A stretch of 64,000 nucleotides of DNA, taken from the NCBI GenBank assembly GCA_947574505.1, contig CANPJW010000002.1:124001-188000 (forward strand), given 5' to 3'. The DNA is from an uncultured Bacteroides sp. GTDB lineage: Bacteria; Bacteroidota; Bacteroidia; Bacteroidales; Bacteroidaceae. This document shows positions 55,276 to 64,000 of the stretch, piece by piece (position 1 is the stretch's first letter; each line of letters begins with the position of its first letter). The notes beneath the pieces were generated by a model. The model was not told the DNA's origin. It worked only from the letters and a program-made list of their open reading frames with translations, and made no database searches. The position numbers and the translations under genes are program-made.

Positions 55276-56943
55276 ATGTGTGGAATAGCAGGTATACTCA
55301 ACATCAAAGTTCAAACGAAAGAACTAAGAGATAAAGCACTGAAAATGGCCCAGAAGATCCGTCATCGCGGACCGGACTGGAGCGGAATCTATGTAGGTGG
55401 AAGTGCCATCCTGGCACACGAACGTCTTTCCATTGTCGACCCGCAGAGTGGCGGGCAGCCCTTATATTCGCCGGACCGTAAACAGGTGCTCGCCGTAAAT
55501 GGTGAAATCTACAACCACCGTGATATTCGTGCAAAATATGCCGGGAAATATGATTTTCAAACAGGCAGTGATTGCGAAGTTATTCTTGCCCTTTATAAAG
55601 ATAAAGGTATCCATTTTCTGGAAGATATCAGTGGTATCTTTGCCTTTGTCCTTTATGACGAAGAGAAAGATGAGTTCCTGATTGCCCGCGACCCTATCGG
55701 CGTTATACCTTTATATATAGGCAAAGACAAAGAGGGAAAAATCTACTTCGGCAGTGAACTGAAAGCGCTCGAAGGATTTTGTGATGAATACGAGGTATTC
55801 CTTCCCGGACATTACTATTACAGTAAAGAAGGAGAGATGAAACGCTGGTATTCGCGCGACTGGACAGAATATGAAACCGTAAAAGACAACGATGCCCGAA
55901 CCGCCGATATAAAAACAGCATTAGAAGATGCAGTTCATCGCCAGTTGATGAGTGACGTACCTTATGGAGTACTTCTTTCCGGCGGTCTGGACAGTTCTGT
56001 TATTTCCGCTATCGCCAAGAAATATGCAGCCAAACGTATAGAAACAGACGGAGCAAGCGATGCCTGGTGGCCGCAACTTCACTCTTTTGCCATCGGTCTG
56101 AAGGGTGCGCCCGACTTGATAAAGGCACGTGAGGTTGCCGAATATATCGGCACGGTGCATCACGAAATAAACTACACCGTGCAGGAAGGACTGGATGCGA
56201 TTCGTGACGTTATCTATTTCATAGAGACGTATGACGTAACTACCGTGCGGGCTTCTACTCCTATGTATCTGCTAGCACGTGTCATCAAGTCTATGGGTAT
56301 CAAAATGGTGTTGAGCGGTGAAGGTGCCGATGAAGTTTTTGGCGGCTATCTCTATTTTCACAAAGCTCCTACTCCGGAGGCGTTCCACGAAGAAACGGTA
56401 CGCAAACTTTCAAAATTGCATATGTATGACTGTCTCCGGGCTAACAAGAGTTTATCTGCTTGGGGAGTTGAAGGACGTGTCCCCTTCCTTGATAAAGAGT
56501 TTCTTGATGTGGCAATGACGCTGAACCCGAAGGCTAAAATGTGTCCCGGAAAGAATATTGAAAAAAGAATCGTACGTGAGGCTTTCGCCGATATACTACC
56601 GGAAAGCGTGGCATGGAGACAAAAAGAGCAGTTCAGTGACGGTGTGGGATATTCCTGGATTGATACATTGAAAGAAATAACAACCGCTGCCGTAAGTGAC
56701 GAACAAATGGCACATGCAGCCGAACGTTTCCCCATCAATACTCCGCAAAACAAGGAAGAATATTATTACCGCAGCATCTTTGAAGAACATTTCCCCAGCG
56801 AAAGTGCGGCTCGCAGCGTGCCGAGTGTTCCCAGCGTAGCCTGCTCTACGGCAGAAGCACTGGCATGGGATATTTCCTTCAGAAATCTGAATGAGCCAAG
56901 CGGACGCGCGGTAAAAGGAATACATGAAGAAGCCTATACTTAA
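55276..56943 (+). CDS. asnB: Asparagine synthase (glutamine-hydrolysing)
   Basis: A 555-residue cytosolic enzyme making asparagine from aspartate, ATP and glutamine. N-terminal Cys2 (MCGIAGILNIKV) for glutaminase; synthetase P-loop SGGLDSSVISA near residue 235, and VLSGEGADEVFGGYLYF near 347. The C-terminal linker AARSVPSVPSVACSTAEALA is characteristic of asnB. The gene starts 4 bases after gltD, so it is translationally linked to glutamate synthase. Confidence 0.98.
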   Translation: MCGIAGILNIKVQTKELRDKALKMAQKIRHRGPDWSGIYVGGSAILAHERLSIVDPQSGGQPLYSPDRKQVLAVNGEIYNHRDIRAKYAGKYDFQTGSDCEVILALYKDKGIHFLEDISGIFAFVLYDEEKDEFLIARDPIGVIPLYIGKDKEGKIYFGSELKALEGFCDEYEVFLPGHYYYSKEGEMKRWYSRDWTEYETVKDNDARTADIKTALEDAVHRQLMSDVPYGVLLSGGLDSSVISAIAKKYAAKRIETDGASDAWWPQLHSFAIGLKGAPDLIKAREVAEYIGTVHHEINYTVQEGLDAIRDVIYFIETYDVTTVRASTPMYLLARVIKSMGIKMVLSGEGADEVFGGYLYFHKAPTPEAFHEETVRKLSKLHMYDCLRANKSLSAWGVEGRVPFLDKEFLDVAMTLNPKAKMCPGKNIEKRIVREAFADILPESVAWRQKEQFSDGVGYSWIDTLKEITTAAVSDEQMAHAAERFPINTPQNKEEYYYRSIFEEHFPSESAARSVPSVPSVACSTAEALAWDISFRNLNEPSGRAVKGIHEEAYT

Positions 56944-57062
56944 CTTGTCGAAAAGTAATAGAATAGACTATTTCTGTTACTTTTCTGTAGCATTTCTATT
57001 CTAAAATCCTTAAGATTAACGCAGATTAGCATATTATTGTCTGATTTGCGTTTTCTTTTTTA

Positions 57063-57070
57063 TAATTTTG
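57063..57070 (+). promoter_or_regulatory. -7 promoter element of the GDPD gene
   Basis: TAATTTTG matches TAnnTTTG, 46 bases before the ATG at 57117. Confidence 0.4.
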
Positions 57071-57116
57071 AGGCCAAACCCGATTAAATCTGTTAAACCT
57101 TTTAAAGACCAGACCA

Positions 57117-57881
57117 ATGAATTTAAAGAAAATAATGATGGCTTCCGCCCTTTTAGTAACTGCTTGCTGTATGCAGGCACAGACAAAAGCAATTGCCCAC
57201 CGTGGTTTCTGGAAAACCCCGGGTTCATCACAAAACAGTATTGCCGCACTTCAAAAAGCAGATTCCATCGGATGCTACGGTTCAGAATTTGATGTATGGA
57301 TTGCCAAAGATAATAAACTGATTGTCAATCATGACCCCGTTTATAAAATGCGACCGATGGAATATTCCAAAGGGGATGCATTGACCGGTCTGAAACTCTC
57401 TAACGGAGAAAACCTGCCTAGTTTAAAGCAGTATTTGGAAGCAGGAAAAAAATGCGATACCCAATTGATACTCGAACTCAAAGCACACAGCACCAAAAAG
57501 CGTGAGACAAAAGCCGTGCAGGAAATTGTGGCTATGGTAAAAAGTATGGGATTGGAGAACCGCATGGAATATATCACTTTCTCTCTGCATGCCATGAAAG
57601 AATTTATCCGCTTGGCGCCTACCGGAACTCCAGTATTCTATCTGAACGGTGATTTATCTCCGGAAGAATTAAAAGAACTTGGTGCAGCGGGATTTGACTA
57701 TCATATGGGAGTAATTAAAAAACACCCCGAATGGATTAAGGAAGCTCATGACCTTGGCATGAAAGTCAATGTATGGACAGTGGATGAGGCAGAGGACATG
57801 AAATGGCTGATTGAGCATAAAGCAGATTTTATTACTACCAATGAGCCGATTGTATTACAGAAAGAGCTTAAGCAACAATAA
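57117..57881 (+). CDS. Glycerophosphodiester phosphodiesterase, exported
   Basis: A 254-residue hydrolase releasing glycerol-3-phosphate from glycerophosphodiesters. Signal peptide MNLKKIMMASALLVTACCMQ (its LVTAC could serve as a lipobox, Cys17, so it may be a lipoprotein). The GDPD motif is AHRGFWKTPGSSQNSIAALQ with the catalytic His, then SEFDVWIAKDNKLIVNHDPV with Glu, Asp and His, and ELKAHS further on. Length is typical of GDPD proteins. Confidence 0.93.
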   Translation: MNLKKIMMASALLVTACCMQAQTKAIAHRGFWKTPGSSQNSIAALQKADSIGCYGSEFDVWIAKDNKLIVNHDPVYKMRPMEYSKGDALTGLKLSNGENLPSLKQYLEAGKKCDTQLILELKAHSTKKRETKAVQEIVAMVKSMGLENRMEYITFSLHAMKEFIRLAPTGTPVFYLNGDLSPEELKELGAAGFDYHMGVIKKHPEWIKEAHDLGMKVNVWTVDEAEDMKWLIEHKADFITTNEPIVLQKELKQQ

Positions 57882-58004
57882 ATCAATATATATATTTAAT
57901 CGTTTAGTATCCGGACTTAAAACAACGGAGCATTCCTTCAATTCATTTGACATTGAAGAGAATATCCGTATTTCTGCAAACACTAACAAAATATTACAGT
58001 CAGT

Positions 58005-58157
58005 TCATCTCAAATCATCCAGCACCTCTTTCAACTCTTGCACCGTCAATTCTCCTACTTGCCGCCAAAGTTCATTTCTCTTATGTAATAAGAGGAATGC
58101 CGGAACAGTATCTACATTATGTACATCGGCAAAAACAATGGATATAGGAGAAGGTTC
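58005..58157 (-). pseudogene. Thioredoxin-fold C-terminal remnant
   Basis: Fifty codons without a start codon, ending at the TGA at 58005-58007, read minus strand. The peptide contains FADVHNVDTVPAFLLLHKRN and WRQVGELTVQELKEVLDDL, i.e. the cis-Pro region and last strand/helix of a thioredoxin. A TAA lies directly before it (58158-58160) and the CxxC half is not recognisable upstream, so the gene is broken or mostly lost. Confidence 0.65.
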
Positions 58158-58359
58158 TTAGGACTATCAAGGCTAAATATTCTTTATATATTATGAAAGA
58201 ATATGCAAAAGGACGCACCCAAATAACAATTCATCAACATATAGATATACATAATTTCATTTTATAAGTTTAGACAGCTATATAATAAGCGATTGAAAGA
58301 TTGATGAAAATAAATAGATATTAGATATACTTTTAAATAAAACACAAAACAAAAAGTCA

Positions 58360-58367
58360 TATCTTTG
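58360..58367 (+). promoter_or_regulatory. -7 promoter element of dapF-dapL
   Basis: TATCTTTG, an exact TAnnTTTG match, 48 bases before the dapF ATG. Confidence 0.55.
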
Positions 58368-58415
58368 CATCGTAATAAAACAAAAGGATACAACAACCAA
58401 TAAATACAAGTCAAA

Positions 58416-59252
58416 ATGATAAGAAAGATTAAGTTCACGAAAATGCATGGAGCAGGAAATGACTACATATATGTAGATACTACCCAATATCCGATAGCAG
58501 ATCCTGAAAAGAAAGCAATCGAATGGAGCAAGTTTCATACAGGAATTGGGAGTGACGGACTTATATTAATTGGAAGTTCCGATAAGGCTGATTTCAGCAT
58601 GCGTATTTTCAATGCCGACGGTTCGGAAGCGATGATGTGCGGAAATGGTAGCCGTTGCGTAGGCAAATACGTATATGAATACGGTTTGACTGATAAAACA
58701 GAAATCACACTGGACACGCTGTCGGGAATTAAGATACTGAAACTTCACGTAGAAGGAGAAACAGTTACCGCAGTCACAGTAGATATGGGCAGTCCGTTGG
58801 AAACAGGAGAAGTACATTGGAAAGGGAAATATCCTTTCCAGTCAACTAAAGTATCAATGGGAAATCCTCATTTAGTTACTTTTGTGGATGATATAACCCG
58901 GATTAACTTACCGGAAATCGGTCCCGAATTGGAGAATCATCCTCTTTTTCCTGACAGAACTAATGTAGAGTTTGCACAAATTGTCGGCAAAGATACTATA
59001 CGGATGAGAGTATGGGAAAGAGGTTCGGGAATTACCCAAGCTTGCGGAACAGGTGCTTGCGCCACAGCAGTAGCCGCCTTCATCAACGGGCTTGCAGGAA
59101 GAAAAAGCAATATAATAATGGATGGCGGCACAGTTATCATTGAATGGGACGAAGCCTCAGGCCATATATTGATGACAGGACCGGCAACCAAAGTTTTCGA
59201 TGGAGAAATTGTTGAAGAAGTTGAGAATGGAGAGTTGAGAGTCGAGAATTAA
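58416..59252 (+). CDS. dapF: Diaminopimelate epimerase
   Basis: A 278-residue cytosolic enzyme turning LL- into meso-diaminopimelate for lysine and peptidoglycan. Both active-site cysteines are present, in [16 protein letters not shown] and [14 protein letters not shown]. The C-terminus ends [12 protein letters not shown], coded by an AT-rich simple repeat (TTGAGAATGGAGAGTTGAGA...) that seems to have extended the reading frame. Followed after 36 bases by dapL. Confidence 0.97.
   Translation: MIRKIKFTKMHGAGNDYIYVDTTQYPIADPEKKAIEWSKFHTGIGSDGLILIGSSDKADFSMRIFNADGSEAMMCGNGSRCVGKYVYEYGLTDKTEITLDTLSGIKILKLHVEGETVTAVTVDMGSPLETGEVHWKGKYPFQSTKVSMGNPHLVTFVDDITRINLPEIGPELENHPLFPDRTNVEFAQIVGKDTIRMRVWERGSGITQACGTGACATAVAAFINGLAGRKSNIIMDGGTVIIEWDEASGHILMTGPATKVFDGEIVEEVENGELRVEN
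59215..59252. repeat. Simple repeat at the 3' end of dapF
   Basis: GTTGAGAATGGAGAGTTGAG-type units encode the last dozen residues of DapF, like those inside carA and gltB. Confidence 0.5.
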
Positions 59253-59288
59253 GAATGAATACGGATAGAAACTTAAAACAATAACAAC

Positions 59289-60521
59289 ATGGCATTAGTA
59301 AACGAACATTTTTTGAAATTACCGGGAAGTTACTTGTTCTCGGATATAGCGAAAAAGGTAAATACTTTCAGGATAACGCATCCCAAACAGGAAATCATCC
59401 GGCTAGGTATCGGTGATGTAACTCAGCCACTTCCCAAAGCCTGTACCGAAGCAATGCATAAAGCGGTAGAAGAACTGGCCAGTAAGGACACATTCCGCGG
59501 ATATGGTCCTGAACAGGGATATGATTTTTTGATTGAAGCAATTATAAAGAATGACTTCGCCTCACGCGGGATTCACTTTTCCGCTTCTGAGATATTTGTC
59601 AGCGACGGAGCCAAAAGCGATACCGGGAACATAGGTGATATTCTTCGCCATGACAATAGCGTAGGCGTTACAGACCCTATCTATCCGGTATATATTGACA
59701 GTAACGTCATGTGCGGACGTGCCGGAGTACTAGAAGAGGAAACGGGTAAATGGAGCAATGTCACATATATGCCCTGCACGAGTGAAAACAACTTCATTCC
59801 TGAAATTCCGGACAAACGGATAGATATTGTTTATCTCTGCTATCCGAACAATCCGACCGGGACAACACTGACCAAACCGGAACTGAAGAAATGGGTGGAC
59901 TATGCTTTGGCAAACGACACGTTAATCCTGTTTGATGCCGCATACGAAGCATATATCCAAGACGAAAACATCCCCCACTCTATCTACGAAATTAAAGGGG
60001 CGAAGAAATGTGCCATTGAATTCCGCAGCTTCTCAAAGACAGCAGGATTCACCGGAGTACGTTGCGGATATACGGTAGTACCGAAAGAGCTTACTGCCGC
60101 AACGTTGGAAGGCGACCGCATCCCGCTCAACAGACTATGGAACCGTCGGCAGTGTACCAAGTTCAACGGCACTTCCTACATTACCCAACGGGCAGCGGAA
60201 GCTGTTTACAGTGCGGAGGGCAAAGCACAGATTAAAGAAACGATCAACTATTATATGACCAACGCAAAAATCATGAAGGAAGGACTGGAAGCTACCGGAT
60301 TGAAAGTTTATGGTGGAGTGAATGCTCCCTATTTATGGGTGAAAACCCCGAATGGCCTATCCTCATGGCGATTCTTTGAACAGATGTTGTATGAAGCCAA
60401 TGTTGTCGGTACTCCCGGTGTGGGCTTCGGGCCGAGTGGTGAAGGATATATCCGCCTGACCGCTTTCGGTGAACGCAACGACTGTATCGAAGCTATGAGA
60501 AGAATAAAAAACTGGCTCTGA
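59289..60521 (+). CDS. dapL: LL-diaminopimelate aminotransferase
   Basis: A 410-residue PLP enzyme converting tetrahydrodipicolinate straight to LL-diaminopimelate, the substrate for DapF. PLP lysine lies in SFSKTAGFTGVRCGY near residue 249; the N-terminal ALVNEHFLKLPGSYLFSDIA and YCYPNNPTGTTL segments are typical of DapL. Operon with dapF makes a two-step unit from tetrahydrodipicolinate to meso-DAP. Confidence 0.97.
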   Translation: MALVNEHFLKLPGSYLFSDIAKKVNTFRITHPKQEIIRLGIGDVTQPLPKACTEAMHKAVEELASKDTFRGYGPEQGYDFLIEAIIKNDFASRGIHFSASEIFVSDGAKSDTGNIGDILRHDNSVGVTDPIYPVYIDSNVMCGRAGVLEEETGKWSNVTYMPCTSENNFIPEIPDKRIDIVYLCYPNNPTGTTLTKPELKKWVDYALANDTLILFDAAYEAYIQDENIPHSIYEIKGAKKCAIEFRSFSKTAGFTGVRCGYTVVPKELTAATLEGDRIPLNRLWNRRQCTKFNGTSYITQRAAEAVYSAEGKAQIKETINYYMTNAKIMKEGLEATGLKVYGGVNAPYLWVKTPNGLSSWRFFEQMLYEANVVGTPGVGFGPSGEGYIRLTAFGERNDCIEAMRRIKNWL

Positions 60522-60705
60522 TTGAATGAATAATGGATAGCGGGGAATGGGAAGTTCAACATACCCCCATTAACGGACATCATCATTCCCGCATTATCAG
60601 TTATCCATTGTTAGTTATCTATAAAAAGAACGATAGTATTTCGCGCGCTACTATATATATGGACCGTACATCCACATTTTTCTAACTTTTAAAGGTAAAA
60701 AGACG

Positions 60706-61467
60706 ATGAAAACGACGATTAACAAAAACAAGGGGGTAATAACAGTAGCATTATTACTGTCAGGACTTGTCCCATCCGCAACGATGGCACAAGATAAAGT
60801 AGAAGCTTCCGTAGGAGTTGACCTGGTAAGCGGTTACATCTGGCGTGGGCAGGATTTAGGCGGAGTCAGCATCCAGCCTTCACTGGGAATTGCTTACAAA
60901 GGTTTCACACTCGGAGCATGGGGTTCTGTAGGATTCGAATCGGCAGACACGAAAGAGTTTGATTTGACCTTCGGTTACTCGATTGGTGGTTTTAGCGTTT
61001 CGGTAACAGATTATTGGTTTAATAGCCAAGTAGCGACAGGTGTGGACGATGACGGAGAAACGGTTTATTCAACCAACAAGTATTTTAAATATGGATCCCA
61101 TTCTACGGCTCATGTGTTTGAGGCACAAGTGGGATATGATTTCGGTCTGCTGTCCGTCAACTGGTACACGAACTTTGCTGGTGCCGACGGTGTGAAAGAA
61201 AATGGCAAAAGAGCTTATTCTTCCTATCTCGCACTCAGCGCACCGTTCAGATTGGGTGGTCTTGACTGGACAGTAGATTTGGGCATGGTACCCTGGGAGA
61301 CGACTTTCTATAATGGCTATACAAGTGGGTTCTGTGTTTCCGATGTCAGCCTCGGAGCTTCCAAGGACATCAAGATTACCGATTCCTTCTCCGTCCCGGC
61401 ATTCGCCAAGGTATCAGTCAATCCACGCACGGAAGGAGCTTATTTCACATTCGGACTAAATTTTTAA
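60706..61467 (+). CDS. Outer-membrane beta-barrel protein, possible porin, in the nitrogen cluster
   Basis: A 253-residue exported protein with signal peptide ending near ATMAQ. Strand-rich sequence (VGVDLVSGYIWRGQDLGGVS, LGAWGSVGFESADTKEFDLT, FSVSVTDYWFN) ends in a terminal aromatic strand TEGAYFTFGLNF, consistent with a barrel. 'GYIWRGQDL' recalls the TorF-type/DUF family of putative porins. It precedes glnB, amtB and glnN, suggesting a role in ammonium or amine passage across the outer membrane; this is inference. Confidence 0.75.
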   Translation: MKTTINKNKGVITVALLLSGLVPSATMAQDKVEASVGVDLVSGYIWRGQDLGGVSIQPSLGIAYKGFTLGAWGSVGFESADTKEFDLTFGYSIGGFSVSVTDYWFNSQVATGVDDDGETVYSTNKYFKYGSHSTAHVFEAQVGYDFGLLSVNWYTNFAGADGVKENGKRAYSSYLALSAPFRLGGLDWTVDLGMVPWETTFYNGYTSGFCVSDVSLGASKDIKITDSFSVPAFAKVSVNPRTEGAYFTFGLNF

Positions 61468-61490
61468 GAGAGGAAGTTTAGAATATCAAG

Positions 61491-61579
61491 AGAGTGTATA
61501 GGGCCAAGGTAGTTAGAGTTTAGATTTTATCGGTTTGTTGTATGGTAACCTGCCATGGCTGCCACTACCCTATACCTCT
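61491..61579 (+). promoter_or_regulatory. Structured leader between the barrel gene and glnB
   Basis: GTATAGGG (61496-61503) pairs with CCCTATAC (61568-61575), with AGA/TCT extension, closing a loop of 64 bases that contains the palindromes GGTAACC and GCCATGGC; a T-rich stretch follows at 61579-61587. It could be an attenuator or the terminator of the barrel gene before glnB. Confidence 0.4.
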
Positions 61580-61614
61580 TTCTTTTACTGGTCAACACTA
61601 ATAATTTAAGGTAT

Positions 61615-61971
61615 ATGAAAAAGATTGAAGCTATTATCCGTAAAACCAAATTCGAGGACGTGAAAGACGCCCTTCTCGAAGCGGACATCGAATGGTTCTC
61701 TTACTATGACGTAAGGGGTATTGGAAAAGCGCGCCAGGGACGTATCTATCGTGGCGTAGTCTATGACACCAGCACCATCGAACGAATACTTATCTCTATT
61801 GTCGTACGCGACAAGAATACAGAGAAAACGGTACAAGCCATCATCAAGGCTGCACAAACCGGAGAAATCGGCGACGGACGTATCTTCGTCATCCCCATCG
61901 AAGACGCCATCCGCATCCGTACTGCCGAGCGCGGCGACATAGCCCTCTATAACGCCGAACAAGAACGCTAG
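61615..61971 (+). CDS. glnB: P-II family nitrogen regulator
   Basis: A 118-residue trimeric signal protein sensing 2-oxoglutarate and ATP/ADP. T-loop region ARQGRIYRGVVYDTSTIE at about residues 39-56; Tyr50 aligns with the uridylylated Tyr51 of GlnB/GlnK. The C-terminal signature GDGRIFVIPIEDAIRIRTAE is present. Start ATG 61615 gives the standard N-terminus MKKIEAIIRKTKFEDVKDAL. As it sits next to amtB, it is probably the GlnK-type partner that plugs the ammonium channel, but the T-loop is divergent in detail. Confidence 0.95.
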   Translation: MKKIEAIIRKTKFEDVKDALLEADIEWFSYYDVRGIGKARQGRIYRGVVYDTSTIERILISIVVRDKNTEKTVQAIIKAAQTGEIGDGRIFVIPIEDAIRIRTAERGDIALYNAEQER

Positions 61972-62073
61972 CGGCAGCGGCAAGGTGCCGTTCCCAGGTT
62001 GCCTTGCGGTTTATAACGTTTATAAAGAGGTTTACAACATCACTAATAATAGGTATAAAATAAGATAATTATT

Positions 62074-63510
62074 ATGGATACAAAATATAAAGGCCATGGC
62101 TTCATAAAGCTGTGGATAGCCACTACTATGTTCATGTTATGCTGTTTTGCTACAGGTACACTAGCACAGGATACAGTTATTGCCGATACAGCAACAGTTA
62201 CAGAGACAATAACTGAACTTTCAGCACTCCCGGCCGAATCTACGGCAGAAGCCCCGGATACTATCGGCGACCTGGCTTTAGGATTAAATACGGTTTGGAT
62301 GCTACTTGCAGCTATGCTCGTGTTCTTCATGCAGCCGGGATTTGCTTTGGTAGAGGCCGGTTTCACTAGAGTGAAGAATACCGCCAACATTTTAATGAAG
62401 AACTTCGTAGACTTCATGTTCGGTTCTTTGCTTTACTGGTTCATCGGTTTCGGACTGATGTTCGGCGCAGGCGGATTCATCGGGATGCCACACTTCTTCG
62501 ACCTGTCTTTCATGGATAACGGGCTGCCCAAAGAAGGATTCCTTGTTTTCCAAACCGTATTCTGCGCCACTGCCGCTACCATCGTATCAGGAGCAATGGC
62601 AGAACGTACGAAATTCTCCATGTATTTGATTTATACAATCTTCATCAGTGTACTGATTTACCCGATTTCCGGTCATTGGACTTGGGGCGGCGGTTGGCTG
62701 ATGAACAGTGAAGCAGATTCTTTTATGATGAATCTTTTCGGAACAACCTTCCATGATTTCGCCGGTTCCACTGTTGTTCACTCGGTAGGTGGATGGATTG
62801 CTTTGGTAGGTGCCGCCATTCTCGGCCCGCGTATTGGGAAATATGGAAAAGACGGAAAGTCCAGAGCTATTCCGGGCCATAACCTGACTATTGCCGCATT
62901 GGGTGTATTTATCCTTTGGTTCGGATGGTTCGGATTCAACCCCGGTTCCCAGTTGGCAGCAAGTAGTGAAGCAGATGCAAACGCCATATCACATGTATTC
63001 CTGACAACCAATCTTGCAGCTTGTGCCGGTGGTTTCTTCGCCTTGGCAATCAGTTGGACGAAGTACGGAAAACCCTCTTTGTCATTGACACTGAATGGTG
63101 TATTGGCAGGTTTGGTAGGTATCACCGCGGGATGCGATGTCGTATCTCCTGCAGGAGCCGCATTGACAGGTGCCATCTGTGGCGTTGTGATGATATTCTC
63201 GGTAGACTTTATTGATAAAATCCTGAAAATCGACGACCCGGTAGGTGCTTCTTCCGTGCATGGTGTTTGCGGTTTCTTAGGAACCATTCTTACAGGTTTG
63301 TTTTCTACCAGCGAAGGGCTGTTCTATGGATACGGTTTCGGATTCCTCGGAGCACAAATCTTCGGAGCACTTGTAGTCGGAGTTTGGGCGGCAGGCATGG
63401 GATTCATCATCTTCAAGGCTCTTGAAAAAATTCACGGTCTGCGCGTTCCGGCACGTATCGAGGAAGAAGGACTCGATATTTACGAACACGGAGAATCCGC
63501 TTACAACTAA
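62074..63510 (+). CDS. amtB: Ammonium transporter
   Basis: A 478-residue channel for ammonium uptake in the inner membrane. Signal peptide (residues 1-31, ending LAQ) then about 11 membrane helices. The paired pore histidines are in AGSTVVHSVGGW and ASSVHGVCGFLG, and the Asp of FHDFAGST is the ammonium-binding site; GHWTWGGGWL is also conserved. It lies 102 bases after glnB, the usual glnK-amtB arrangement, and before glutamine synthetase. Confidence 0.97.
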   Translation: MDTKYKGHGFIKLWIATTMFMLCCFATGTLAQDTVIADTATVTETITELSALPAESTAEAPDTIGDLALGLNTVWMLLAAMLVFFMQPGFALVEAGFTRVKNTANILMKNFVDFMFGSLLYWFIGFGLMFGAGGFIGMPHFFDLSFMDNGLPKEGFLVFQTVFCATAATIVSGAMAERTKFSMYLIYTIFISVLIYPISGHWTWGGGWLMNSEADSFMMNLFGTTFHDFAGSTVVHSVGGWIALVGAAILGPRIGKYGKDGKSRAIPGHNLTIAALGVFILWFGWFGFNPGSQLAASSEADANAISHVFLTTNLAACAGGFFALAISWTKYGKPSLSLTLNGVLAGLVGITAGCDVVSPAGAALTGAICGVVMIFSVDFIDKILKIDDPVGASSVHGVCGFLGTILTGLFSTSEGLFYGYGFGFLGAQIFGALVVGVWAAGMGFIIFKALEKIHGLRVPARIEEEGLDIYEHGESAYN

Positions 63511-63564
63511 CAGAGAAAGATTATTTGCTCTCACATATTTAACAACAAATCAAAATTAGATATT

Positions 63565-64000
63565 ATGTCAAAACTAAGATTCAGAGTAGTAGAAACTGCT
63601 TTCAAGAAGAAAGCGGTTGAGGTGGCAACTCCTGCCGAACGCCCGTCGGAGTATTTCGCCAAGTACGTATTCAACAAGGAAAAGATGTTTAAGTACCTTC
63701 CCAGCAAGGTATATAATGCATTGATTGACGCTATTGACAATGGCGCTCCGCTAGACCGCAGCATTGCCGACGAAGTGGCTGCCGGCATGAAGAAATGGGC
63801 TACCGAAATGGGAGTTACCCATTACACCCACTGGTTTGCACCGCTGACCGAAGGTACGGCAGAAAAGCACGATGCTTTCGTAGAACATGACGGCAAAGGC
63901 GGCATGATGGAAGAATTCACGGGCAAACTGCTTGTACAGCAGGAGCCGGATGCTTCCTCTTTCCCGAACGGTGGTATCCGCAATACGTTCGAAGCCCGCG
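63565..64000 (+). CDS. glnN: Glutamine synthetase type III (5' part; 3' end outside window)
   Basis: The first 145 codons of a GS III enzyme, ATG at 63565-63567, open to the right edge. The N-terminus [20 protein letters not shown] and [13 protein letters not shown] fit the GlnN family of Bacteroides, which are about 730 residues long, and [20 protein letters not shown] is the start of the catalytic part. Enzyme assimilates ammonium as glutamine, feeding all amidotransferases of this window. Confidence 0.95.
   Translation, partial: MSKLRFRVVETAFKKKAVEVATPAERPSEYFAKYVFNKEKMFKYLPSKVYNALIDAIDNGAPLDRSIADEVAAGMKKWATEMGVTHYTHWFAPLTEGTAEKHDAFVEHDGKGGMMEEFTGKLLVQQEPDASSFPNGGIRNTFEAR

Larger units (their letters stand above)
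57882..58415. other. Gene-poor spacer holding a thioredoxin remnant
   Basis: 534 bases between the GDPD and dapF genes. The only gene-like content is the thioredoxin fragment at 58005-58157 on the minus strand; the rest is AT-rich with stops in every frame. The dapF promoter lies at its right end. Confidence 0.6.

Noticed and set aside
58278..58538. 86-residue minus-strand frame overlapping the dapF start
   Set aside because: Overlaps the promoter and start of dapF and has no recognisable feature.
1..64000. tRNA, rRNA, CRISPR, insertion sequences
   Set aside because: No matching patterns were recognised by eye; a tRNAscan/ISfinder search would be decisive.

Overview
The window is a piece of chromosome from a Bacteroides species, most like the B. 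thetaiotaomicron/ovatus/xylanisolvens group; species cannot be settled from sequence alone. The grounds are the -7 promoter motif TAnnTTTG upstream of many genes on both strands, an UpxY-type capsule antiterminator, a Bacteroidetes-type RNA polymerase omega, LL-diaminopimelate aminotransferase, type III glutamine synthetase, and gene order around gltBD/asnB/carAB like that of Bacteroides. No rRNA, tRNA, CRISPR array, insertion sequence or prophage was recognised.

1-22.6 kb is ordinary housekeeping: a lipoprotein S9 peptidase; an MBL hydrolase/flavin reductase pair; a PadR-PspC pair; a GNAT acetyltransferase converging on a POT peptide transporter; uvrA with a YbaK-type deacylase; a LysM/periplasmic-binding fusion followed by a PorT-like beta-barrel; bamD-rpoZ-DUF4293; a PaaK-like CoA ligase with a double-ACT protein; uvrB; an SGNH esterase; and an AlaX-like tRNA editing protein. 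Two nearly identical ~100 bp units, each with promoter, short transcript and terminator (probable small RNAs), flank the SGNH esterase gene.

22.6-40.4 kb is an AT-rich capsular/exopolysaccharide locus on the minus strand. Transcription runs from an invertible promoter through upxY, a WecA/MraY-type initiating transferase, a WbpP-like epimerase and WbpO-like dehydrogenase (UDP-HexNAcA supply), Wzx, a Wzy candidate, four glycosyltransferases and an acyltransferase, to Wza-like export and Wzc-like tyrosine autokinase genes; manC lies beyond the end. Upstream, a 288 bp segment bounded by perfect 17 bp inverted repeats carries the promoter, which in this copy points into the operon (ON), and a tyrosine recombinase gene sits beside it. 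This phase-variable switch is the most striking feature of the window.

40.6-64 kb is a nitrogen-assimilation and glutamine-use region: purF-like/carA/carB and glmS on the minus strand, divergent from gltB-gltD-asnB on the plus strand, then a GDPD lipoprotein-like enzyme, a thioredoxin remnant, dapF-dapL, and an outer-membrane barrel-glnB(PII)-amtB-glnN(partial) block. Five different glutamine amidotransferases (GlmS, PurF-like, CarA, GltB, AsnB) lie together beside ammonium uptake and glutamine synthesis. Short AT-rich repeats occur in several spacers here and seem to have entered the reading frames of carA, gltB and dapF.
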